Below are positions 1 to 6,065 of a stretch of 19,445 bases of DNA, piece by piece (the stretch's first letter is position 1; every line of letters starts with the position of its first letter). Made by a program: the position numbers and the translations under genes. The notes below the pieces were generated by a model that searched no databases, had not been told where the DNA came from, and worked only from the letters and a program-made list of their open reading frames with translations. The stretch is from an uncultured Oscillospiraceae bacterium (GTDB lineage: Bacteria > Bacillota_A > Clostridia > Oscillospirales > Acutalibacteraceae), in contig CAJUTL010000045.1 in assembly GCA_910589395.1 (NCBI GenBank), forward strand, positions 1-19,445, written 5' to 3'.

Positions 1-245
1 CTGCTCTTCGAGCAGATTTCGGCAGCGCGGCGAAGCCGTGACGGAGGGGTTATAGAGCACTGGAAATCCACATAAAACCTACCTTTTCTACCATGCAGTC
101 GGAACCCCTCAGTCACGGCTTTGCCGTGACAGCTTTCTCCGCTTCGCTCCGGTCGGTGCTGAACGGTCTCCACCGGAGACCAGCACCCCTTTCAGGGGAG
201 CCAGGGGTGTGTGCTAAACTATAATTTAAGCGTTGGTTACAACAC
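1..245. repeat. Hairpin-rich intergenic repeat tract
   Basis: No gene is seen here. The stretch is packed with short perfect inverted repeats: 1-15 (CTGCTC-ttc-GAGCAG), 112-130 (GTCACGGC-ttt-GCCGTGAC) and 165-181 (GGTCTCC-acc-GGAGACC). The last sits inside an outer stem, 155-160 with 182-187. The 112-130 hairpin with its flank (CCCCTCA before, AGCT after) is the same module found at 3922-3940 in the long repeat around hisHF. A reverse-oriented relative occurs at about 26-50. The short open frame starting at 211 has no ribosome binding site or recognisable product and is not called. Confidence 0.6.
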
Positions 246-317
246 TTGTGCCCTTGCCCTTTCATTGATCATTGCATCTGCACTCCCCAATCGGCAGCGA
301 AAGGAGAGCCTCCCGTT

Positions 318-2819
318 ATGGCAAAGTCAAAGCGTTTATATGATCTCCTGGCTCCTTGCCGGGAGGAGGAAGAGGTCAAGGCGGCGTTCGCAAATTATTT
401 TCAAATCGCGTACCGTACCAGATACCGTATTGATCTGATCACGCCTCAGGTTTTGTTTGAATTTAAGCTGGAGCAGAATTTTTCCCGGAGCTCTGTGCGG
501 GCGCGGGCGATCGCTCAAACGCTGTATTATGTGAGGAAGCTGAAATACGGCCCCTTCCCTGACCCGGTGCCGCCTGTTCTCTGTATTGTGGATAGAAAAT
601 CAGGCTTTTTTGTACATACAAATGATCTCGCTTCTTTTTATACCGCCCACAGGAAATATGATTGGGATCGGGCGGCCAGTCAGCCCTGCCCTGTATTGAT
701 AGAGGCCCTGCGGCAGTGTCCGACTGTGAAAAAGATTCATATATATTCCTTTGAAAATCCGGCGGAGGAGCAAGTCTTTGCCGAGACGGTAAGCCTTTAC
801 CACCAGGAACAGCTGGCGGGAGCGGACAAAAAGAGCATTCACGAGGAAAACTTCCTGGCGGTTTACGAGCACTGGGCTTCCTTTTTTGAAAAATATGTGG
901 CGGACGAAGGGCACAAGCCCTCTGAATATTTTGTTACAGATCTTGAATCGGGGCGTTCCGAGCAGCTGGGAGATTCCGGAGAGGTGTTGTTTCGCCTCAG
1001 CGACGGAGACTCCCGAAAAAGCCTTCCGCTGGAGGATTACCGGCATTTCTGGAGCGTCTATGAGAAATTGAGCCGCCCGGAGGAGCTTCGGGCGATCCGC
1101 CAGAAGATGGATCGCCTTTCCGAGGATTACCGGCGGCGGTTTACCGGGGAATTTTACACGCCTCTGGAATTTGCCGGCAAGGCCTTTGATTATATTTTAC
1201 GAACGGTAGGGCCAGAGCGCTATCAAAACGGCAAGTGGCGTATTTGGGATATGGCGGCGGGCACGGGAAACCTGGAATTTATGCTGCCCAGCTCCGTGCT
1301 GCCCCACTGCTATATTTCCACGCTTCTGGAGGATGACGCCGCGTACTGCAAGCGGATATTTCCCGCCGCCACAGTATTTCAGTACGATTATCTGAACGAC
1401 GACGCTTACCTTGTCAAGGAAAAAGGAAAAGTACCCTTCGGCGTGCCCCCCAAGCTGCCGCAAAAGCTTCTGGACGACCTGCACGATCCGGAAATCAACT
1501 GGATCATCTTTCTCAATCCGCCCTTTGCCACAAGCAACAAAAGCGGAAACCGGCAGGGGAAGCGCTCTAAGGACGGCGTTTCCATGACCTATCTCCGGGA
1601 GCTGATGACGGAGCAGGGGCTGGGGGAGACCAGCCGGGAACTGATCGTGCAGTTTTTGTACCGGATCTTTGCGGAATTTAAGGGAAAAAACGCCTACCTG
1701 GGCCTTTTCTCCAAGCTGGGGATCCTAACGTCCAACAATGACCAGGCCTTTCGGGACAAGGTATTCCACTGCAAATTGGAACGGGGCTTTCTTTTTTCCT
1801 CAGAAAATTTCCAGGGCTGCAAGGGCAAATTTCCCATTGGCTTTTTTGTGTGGAACCTGGGAAAGCCGATGCCTGTTGAGGAGCAGCAGATCGTGTTGGA
1901 CGTATATGATTCCTATTGTGAGAAGGTGGGAACAAAGGAGATCGCCGTTCGGGAGAGAGGGCAGTTTTTGAATAAATGGCCCCGGCGGGTGAAAAATACA
2001 AGGATTTTTCCGCCTTTGAGCAGCGCTGTTACCGTAAGCGGGCGTACCGGGGACGTGCGGGATCGCATTGCTGAGGGCTTTCTTTGCTCTCTGATGTGCT
2101 GCGGGAACGATATGCAGCATTACAATCAGGTGGCGATCCTTTCCGGGCCCCAGGCCAGCGCGGGCGCTTATTCCGTGGTGCCGGAAAATTTTGAGCGCTC
2201 CATGGTGCTGCATGCTGTGCGGAAGCTGCCGAAGCCCTCCTGGGAAAACGACCGGGATCAATTTTACCAGCCCAATACAGATCCGCTTCCGGAGGAATTT
2301 GTTTCAGACTGCGTGGTGTGGAGCGCCTTCGCACCCTCCAACAACACAGCCTCCCTGAGAGATGTGATCTATCGGGGCAAGCGGTATCAGATCGATAATC
2401 AAATGTTTCCCTTCCTGCTTTCCGAGGTGAGAAGTTGGAGTTGCGGGTTGCCGGACCTGAAGGTTCAGCTTACCGCCGCCAACGAAGAACGTTTTTTGGC
2501 CCTATGGCTAAAGGAGCACACCCTTTCCCGGGAAGCGAAAGCGGTGCTGGAAAGCGCGGAAGCTCTTTACCGGCAGGTTTACGGTGGACTGGGAAAGGTT
2601 CATTGGCTGGATTATAAGATCGGCCTTTGGGATATGGGTTGGTGGCAGGTAAAGGCTGCCGCCGGCGAACTGCCGAAAGCGGCGGAGCCGGAAAAAGCCT
2701 TGAGAAATGCCATGGCGATTCTGCGGGAAAAGCTTTTACCGGCCCTACCCGCCTTCGGTTTCCTCCCGCCCGGCGTGAAGCCGCTGGAGCAGGAAAGTGA
2801 AATGGCGGAGGCTCATTAA
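318..2819 (+). CDS. Single-chain restriction-modification protein (type IIG-like N6-adenine methyltransferase with nuclease domain)
   Basis: Predicted DNA-modifying enzyme of 833 residues. Near the N-terminus is a PD-(D/E)xK-like nuclease signature: Asp39, then Glu48-Phe-Lys50 on the next strand. A helical linker leads to a class I SAM-dependent methyltransferase: a GEFYTP motif at 277-282 (typical of type I and IIG enzymes), SAM-binding DMAAGTGN at 311-318, and the catalytic NPPF motif of N6-adenine methylases at 400-403. The C-terminal ~270 residues probably hold target recognition but show no motif I recognise. The start at 318 is chosen over an in-frame ATG at 246 because AAAGGAG lies about ten bases upstream and the nuclease homology begins there. 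No hsdS or separate endonuclease gene follows, so restriction and modification may be combined in one chain. The methylase call is firm; active cleavage is inferred. It could also be an orphan methylase with a dead nuclease fold. Confidence 0.85.
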   Translation: MAKSKRLYDLLAPCREEEEVKAAFANYFQIAYRTRYRIDLITPQVLFEFKLEQNFSRSSVRARAIAQTLYYVRKLKYGPFPDPVPPVLCIVDRKSGFFVHTNDLASFYTAHRKYDWDRAASQPCPVLIEALRQCPTVKKIHIYSFENPAEEQVFAETVSLYHQEQLAGADKKSIHEENFLAVYEHWASFFEKYVADEGHKPSEYFVTDLESGRSEQLGDSGEVLFRLSDGDSRKSLPLEDYRHFWSVYEKLSRPEELRAIRQKMDRLSEDYRRRFTGEFYTPLEFAGKAFDYILRTVGPERYQNGKWRIWDMAAGTGNLEFMLPSSVLPHCYISTLLEDDAAYCKRIFPAATVFQYDYLNDDAYLVKEKGKVPFGVPPKLPQKLLDDLHDPEINWIIFLNPPFATSNKSGNRQGKRSKDGVSMTYLRELMTEQGLGETSRELIVQFLYRIFAEFKGKNAYLGLFSKLGILTSNNDQAFRDKVFHCKLERGFLFSSENFQGCKGKFPIGFFVWNLGKPMPVEEQQIVLDVYDSYCEKVGTKEIAVRERGQFLNKWPRRVKNTRIFPPLSSAVTVSGRTGDVRDRIAEGFLCSLMCCGNDMQHYNQVAILSGPQASAGAYSVVPENFERSMVLHAVRKLPKPSWENDRDQFYQPNTDPLPEEFVSDCVVWSAFAPSNNTASLRDVIYRGKRYQIDNQMFPFLLSEVRSWSCGLPDLKVQLTAANEERFLALWLKEHTLSREAKAVLESAEALYRQVYGGLGKVHWLDYKIGLWDMGWWQVKAAAGELPKAAEPEKALRNAMAILREKLLPALPAFGFLPPGVKPLEQESEMAEAH

Positions 2820-2834
2820 GGACAGAAGAAAGAA

Positions 2835-2869
2835 GGAGATCCCGTGAGAAAAGCGGGGTCTCCTTTTTT
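2835..2869 (+). terminator. Rho-independent terminator after the restriction-modification gene
   Basis: GGAGATCCCG at 2835-2844 pairs with CGGGGTCTCC at 2854-2863 (one G-T wobble), followed directly by six T. It lies 15 bases after the stop codon. Confidence 0.9.
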
Positions 2870-2946
2870 GAAATGTAGGGCATTTATCGTAAATTGTGCG
2901 GCAGGAAAAGAGCATCGCCACGGCAGGTTCAACAGCGCTTCTTCTT

Positions 2947-3159
2947 TTAGGTGCTTTCCGGCTTTGCTTCCTCCACCTGGCAGCGCTCCAAGGCATATTC
3001 GATAAACATGCCGATCAGCTCGTTTCGACTGCGGCCTGTTTGCGCTACCAAAAGATCCAACTGTTCGGCAAGCCCCTCTTTGATCCTGATGGAAAAGACC
3101 TTATATCCGTCCTCTCCCTTTGGGCGCTTGGGCTTAATGATCAAAGGCTTTTGTTTCAT
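2947..3159 (-). CDS. Ribbon-helix-helix (CopG/Arc-like) DNA-binding protein
   Basis: A 70-residue protein with a basic N-terminal arm, a beta strand (YKVFSIRIKEGLAEQLD), and two helices separated by a GRSRNELI turn. This is the strand-helix-helix pattern of CopG/Arc/MetJ repressors, which bind DNA as dimers through the strand. The start has an excellent ribosome binding site (AAGGAGG at about 3166-3172 on the minus strand, six bases before the ATG). It is divergent from the broken XRE gene at 3322, and the shared interval carries repeated TATGTTATAA-type motifs, so it probably represses itself and perhaps its neighbour (inference). Such proteins are common on conjugative elements and in toxin-antitoxin loci, but no toxin gene is seen beside it. 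Confidence 0.8.
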   Translation of the reverse strand: MKQKPLIIKPKRPKGEDGYKVFSIRIKEGLAEQLDLLVAQTGRSRNELIGMFIEYALERCQVEEAKPEST

Positions 3160-3170
3160 AACGCACCTCC

Positions 3171-3228
3171 TTATAACATAGTTTATGCTTGTAAAGAGGT
3201 GGTTAGTATGTTATTATTTATGTTATAA
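3171..3228. promoter_or_regulatory. Divergent control region with three TATGTTAT(A/T)A motifs
   Basis: The 10-mer TATGTTATAA occurs at 3219-3228, a one-base variant (TATGTTATTA) at 3207-3216, and an exact copy in reverse orientation at 3171-3180. The two direct copies start 12 bp apart, about one helical turn, as is common for ribbon-helix-helix operators. A plausible plus-strand promoter for the XRE gene runs through them: TTGTAA 3189-3194, 17 bp, TATTAT 3212-3217. Binding by the neighbouring ribbon-helix-helix protein is inference. The minus-strand promoter of that gene could not be pinned down. Confidence 0.6.
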
Positions 3229-3321
3229 AACGGCGGTATAGGGGTCCTGCGGCCGGCGTAAGGCAAGCGGGCCGAATTCTGCGGCCGTTTCGCTTTAAGA
3301 ATGGAAAAGGGAGATGCCAAA

Positions 3322-3664
3322 ATGAAAAAAGAAAGAGAAGAATTTCGAAAGCTGCTGCGCCAGATACGGCTGGCCTGCGGCTACAGCCAGGGCGCTGTAG
3401 CCGCAGGCGCTGGGTGTGAACCGATCGACCTACACCTGCTATGAATTGGGAAAAACGGAACCTTCTCTGGAAACCTTGAAAAAGCTGTCCCGGATCTTTG
3501 CCGTACCCATAGAGGCTTTCCTTTTTCCGGAAACTTTTCAGGGGCTGGAAACCGCCCGGCAGCGTTCTCCCCGTAGAGTGCAGACGAGCCCGGAACGGAT
3601 CGGCGAGCTTTCCGAAGAAGAGAAAAAACTGATCGCCCGTTTCAGGGCAGAGGGGGAGCAGTAA
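3322..3664 (+). pseudogene. XRE-family helix-turn-helix regulator, broken by a frameshift
   Basis: From the ATG at 3322 (GGGAG about ten bases upstream) the frame reads MKKEREEFRKLLRQIRLACGYSQ, the first helices of an XRE/Cro domain, then goes out of frame and stops after 40 codons. The rest of the same domain continues one frame over from about 3404 (QALGVNRSTYTCYELGKTEPS), followed by a helical tail ending at 3664. Removing one base near 3401-3404 restores a continuous protein of about 113 residues. The GTG at 3416 could start only a fragment lacking the first half of the DNA-binding domain. The frameshift lies in the right arm of a perfect inverted repeat. A sequencing error is possible. 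A former partner or target cannot be told from the window. Confidence 0.8.
3373..3408. repeat. Perfect 15-bp inverted repeat inside the XRE gene
   Basis: Arm 3373-3387 (GCCTGCGGCTACAGC) is the exact reverse complement of arm 3394-3408, with a six-base loop. It lies within coding sequence, and the one-base frameshift of the XRE gene falls in the right arm. Confidence 0.9.
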
Positions 3665-3717
3665 TTAGCAGTTAGCAATTAGTAATTAGTAGTGAAGAAC
3701 AGAGGCGAGTAATTTGG

Positions 3718-4080
3718 TAAATTGGAATTTAGCGGTAAGCGAAAGCCTTCCCTTGCTTGCAGAGGGAAAACAGACTGCTACGCAGTCTGCGGGGACCGCC
3801 GATAGGGTGAGCGCGTCCCGGTGGGACGCTGGTGCGAACCGACCGAGCCGACAGGCGAGACTGGTGGAAGGGATAGTCACACGCAGAAAGTGGGATAGAA
3901 TCGCTAGTTAGAATCCCCTCAGTCACGGCGCAGCCGTGACAGCTCCCCTTATAAATAAGTGGAGCCGAAGGGCGTTAAACTGCAATTTGCCATCTTATCT
4001 TCCGGTCGGGTCAGAAACCAAATTTCTGTACCAAGTGGGGACACGAGTGGCCGCGGCGCCTCGCCGTAAAGTACAATTTA
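3718..4080 (+). repeat. Long structured intergenic repeat, copy A (upstream of hisH)
   Basis: This non-coding tract matches 5703-6008 in the same orientation. The shared order is: TAAATTGGAATTTA, a CAGACTGC-tac-GCAGTCTG hairpin (3771-3789), GGGGACCGCCGATAGG, GGTGGAAGGGATAGTCACAC, a GTCACGGC-gca-GCCGTGAC hairpin (3922-3940), then an 84-base block identical in both copies (3983-4066), and an AATTTA end. Copy A carries an extra segment of about 55 bases (about 3808-3862) containing its own hairpin, GCGTCCC-ggt-GGGACGC (3813-3829). Small open frames in both copies (reading VEGIVTRRKWD) appear only because the repeat is conserved; they lack ribosome binding sites. It may be a non-autonomous mobile repeat or a structured RNA element. 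Confidence 0.85.
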
Positions 4081-4131
4081 CCGTGCCATAAATTATCTAG
4101 CGTTGCAAGCAGCGCCTATTTAGAAATTTTC

Positions 4132-4175
4132 TTGCACTGTGAGGGGCGGTATGCTATAATTGCTTTATTATAGCA
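4132..4175 (+). promoter_or_regulatory. hisH promoter with overlapping palindrome
   Basis: TTGCAC at 4132-4137, a 17-bp spacer and a perfect TATAAT at 4155-4160. A perfect 9-bp inverted repeat, TGCTATAAT 4152-4160 with ATTATAGCA 4167-4175, covers the -10 box and the likely transcription start, so it could be an operator. The hisH start codon at 4192 is preceded by GAGGT. Confidence 0.8.
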
Positions 4176-4191
4176 GTGAGGTAAAGCGAAA

Positions 4192-4800
4192 ATGATAGCG
4201 ATCATCGATTATGGCGCGGGAAATTTGCTCAGTGTGGAAAAAGCTTTGCGGTATCTTGGCTGTGAGTGCGTGGTTACGGCAAAGGCGGCGGAGCTCGGAG
4301 CGGCGGATATGGCGATCCTGCCCGGTGTGGGTGCTTTCGGCGATGCCATGTGCCAGCTGCGGGAGAGAAGGCTGGAACAGCCCATCCGGGAATTCATCGC
4401 CTCCGGGAGGCCTTTTTTGGGGATCTGCCTGGGGCTTCAGATCTTATTTGAAAGCAGCGAGGAATCTCCCGGCGTAGAGGGCTTGGGCGTTTTGAAGGGG
4501 AAAATTTGCCGGTTACCGGACAATTTCGGGTTAAAGGTACCCCATATGGGCTGGAATTCCCTGCAAATCAAAAAGCCGGGCGGGCTGTTTGCGGGAATTC
4601 AGCCGGAGCCCTATGTATATTTCGTACATTCCTATTATCTGCGGGCGGAGGAAGATATTGTAACGGCCAGCGCTCAGTACGGTGTGGAGCTCCATGCGGC
4701 GGTACAGAAGGAAAATCTTTTCGCCTGCCAGTTTCACCCGGAAAAAAGCGGGGAGCTGGGTCTTGCCCTGCTGCGGAATTTTGTCGGACTGGAGGGATAA
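4192..4800 (+). CDS. hisH: Imidazole glycerol phosphate synthase, glutamine amidotransferase subunit HisH
   Basis: The glutaminase subunit of IGP synthase in histidine biosynthesis. It hydrolyses glutamine and channels ammonia to HisF. At 202 residues it has the normal family length and starts with the typical MIAIIDYGAGNL. The class I amidotransferase triad is visible: nucleophile Cys79 in GICLGLQ, then His182 and Glu184 in QFHPEKS. The HisH-specific PHMGWN segment is at 117-122. It overlaps nothing and is followed three bases later by hisF, so the two are co-transcribed from the promoter at 4132. No other his gene is in the window; the pair is bracketed by two copies of a long repeat. Confidence 0.97.
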   Translation: MIAIIDYGAGNLLSVEKALRYLGCECVVTAKAAELGAADMAILPGVGAFGDAMCQLRERRLEQPIREFIASGRPFLGICLGLQILFESSEESPGVEGLGVLKGKICRLPDNFGLKVPHMGWNSLQIKKPGGLFAGIQPEPYVYFVHSYYLRAEEDIVTASAQYGVELHAAVQKENLFACQFHPEKSGELGLALLRNFVGLEG

Positions 4801-4803
4801 GCG

Positions 4804-5562
4804 ATGTATGCGAAGCGTTTGATCCCCTGCCTGGATCTGAAAAACGGCAGGGTCGTCAAGGGGGAAAATTTTGTGGGTCTGCGGGATGCCGGGGACCCGG
4901 TGGAGGCCGCCATGGAATATGATCGCCAGGGAGCGGACGAGCTGGTGCTGTTGGATATCACAGCGTCTTCGGACGACCGAAATATCATGGTGGAACTGGT
5001 GCGCCGGGTGGCGGAGCGTATTTTTATCCCCTTCACCGTCGGCGGGGGGATCCGCAGCGTGGAGGATTTTACCGCCATTCTGCGGGCGGGGGCGGATAAG
5101 GTGTCTGTCAATTCGGCGGCGCTGAAAAATCCCGGGCTGATTCGGGAGGCAGCGGAAAAATTCGGCAGCCAGTGTGTGGTGGTGGCAATGGACGCCAAAC
5201 GCCGGGATTCCGGCGGCTGGACCCTTTACCTGAACGGCGGCCGGATCGATACCGGAAAGGACGCTGTGGAATGGGCAAAAGAAGTACAGCAGCTGGGCGC
5301 GGGAGAAATTTTGCTCACCAGTATGGATCGGGACGGTACCAAGCGCGGCTATGACCTGGAGCTGACCCGGGCAATTTCTCAGGCGGTCTCCATTCCGGTG
5401 ATCGCCTCCGGCGGGGCGGGCCAGCTGGAACATTTTTACGACGCCTTCACCGAAGGCCGCGCCGACGCCGTGCTGGCGGCATCTCTTTTTCATTTCAAGG
5501 AAACCTCCGTTCCGGAGGTGAAAGCCTATCTTGCCGGACGGGGTATTCCGGTGCGGCGCTGA
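4804..5562 (+). CDS. hisF: Imidazole glycerol phosphate synthase, cyclase subunit HisF
   Basis: The cyclase subunit of IGP synthase, a (beta/alpha)8 barrel. It combines ammonia from HisH with PRFAR to give imidazole glycerol phosphate and AICAR. Length is 252 residues, normal for the family. The two catalytic aspartates are present: Asp11 in IPCLDLKNGRVVKG and Asp130 in VVVAMDAKR. Phosphate-binding glycine motifs are also seen, GGGIRS at 80-85 and ASGGAG near residue 200. It starts three bases after the hisH stop codon, so translation is coupled. A strong hairpin follows the stop codon. Confidence 0.97.
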   Translation: MYAKRLIPCLDLKNGRVVKGENFVGLRDAGDPVEAAMEYDRQGADELVLLDITASSDDRNIMVELVRRVAERIFIPFTVGGGIRSVEDFTAILRAGADKVSVNSAALKNPGLIREAAEKFGSQCVVVAMDAKRRDSGGWTLYLNGGRIDTGKDAVEWAKEVQQLGAGEILLTSMDRDGTKRGYDLELTRAISQAVSIPVIASGGAGQLEHFYDAFTEGRADAVLAASLFHFKETSVPEVKAYLAGRGIPVRR

Positions 5563-5567
5563 AATAG

Positions 5568-5610
5568 AATGGCAGCTCTGCAAAATACGATCGTTTGCAG
5601 AGCTGCCATT
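5568..5610 (+). terminator. Strong hairpin after hisF (probable terminator)
   Basis: A perfect 17-bp stem, 5568-5584 with 5594-5610, and a nine-base loop, beginning six bases after the hisF stop codon. There is only a weak T-run after it (TTAGTTGTC), so it may act as a terminator, as an mRNA 3'-end stabiliser, or both. Confidence 0.65.
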
Positions 5611-5702
5611 AGTTGTCAGAAATGGGCAATAAGAAATGAGGAATGAGAAATTAGCAATGAGCAATTCAGGGCAAGGGCTCAGGCGTTGTGACCAACGCCT
5701 GC

Positions 5703-6008
5703 TAAATTGGAATTTATCTGCCCTTTGCCTCCTCTTATTTAATAGAGGGGAAACAGACTGCTTCGCAGTCTGCGGGGACCGCCGATAGGCGGTGGAAGGG
5801 ATAGTCACACGCAGAAAGTGGGACAAAACTGCCAGTTTTAATCCCCTCAGTCAGCCTTCGGCTGACAGCTCCCCTTACTCGCGCAAGTGGAGCCTACAGG
5901 CGTTAAACTACAATTTGCCATCTTATCTTCCGGTCGGGTCAGAAACCAAATTTCTGTACCAAGTGGGGACACGAGTGGCCGCGGCGCCTCGCCGCAAGCT
6001 ATAATTTA
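5703..6008 (+). repeat. Long structured intergenic repeat, copy B (downstream of hisF)
   Basis: Second copy of the repeat at 3718-4080, same orientation. It has CAGACTGC-ttc-GCAGTCTG at 5754-5772 and an 84-base block at 5911-5994 identical to 3983-4066. At the second hairpin position the stem differs from copy A: GTCAGCC-ttc-GGCTGAC (5850-5866) instead of GTCACGGC-gca-GCCGTGAC, yet it is fully paired, while the flanks (CCCCTCA before, CAGCTCCCCTTA after) are the same. It lacks the 55-base segment of copy A. A further hairpin (AGGCGTTG/CAACGCCT) lies just upstream at 5681-5700. Confidence 0.85.
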
Positions 6009-6065
6009 CTGTCCTACCCCTGCTCTTTCTTTACAATGCGCTATTCAATAGTCACCGTCCAGCCT

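Noticed and set aside
3171..3664. Toxin-antitoxin module formed by the ribbon-helix-helix and XRE genes
   Set aside because: Both are DNA-binding regulators, they are divergent rather than in one operon, and no toxin-like gene adjoins either.
3714..3911. 65-70 codon frames in both copies of the long repeat (also 5792-6004)
   Set aside because: Similarity between them reflects the conserved repeat DNA; there are no ribosome binding sites and the copies differ in frame continuity.
4531..5826. 431-codon open frame on the minus strand
   Set aside because: Antisense to hisH and hisF, which are fully supported by motifs and a promoter; it also runs into the repeat. No family match.
1..6008. CRISPR array
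   Set aside because: Repeated segments are few, of unequal length and unevenly spaced, with no regular repeat-spacer pattern and no cas genes in the window.
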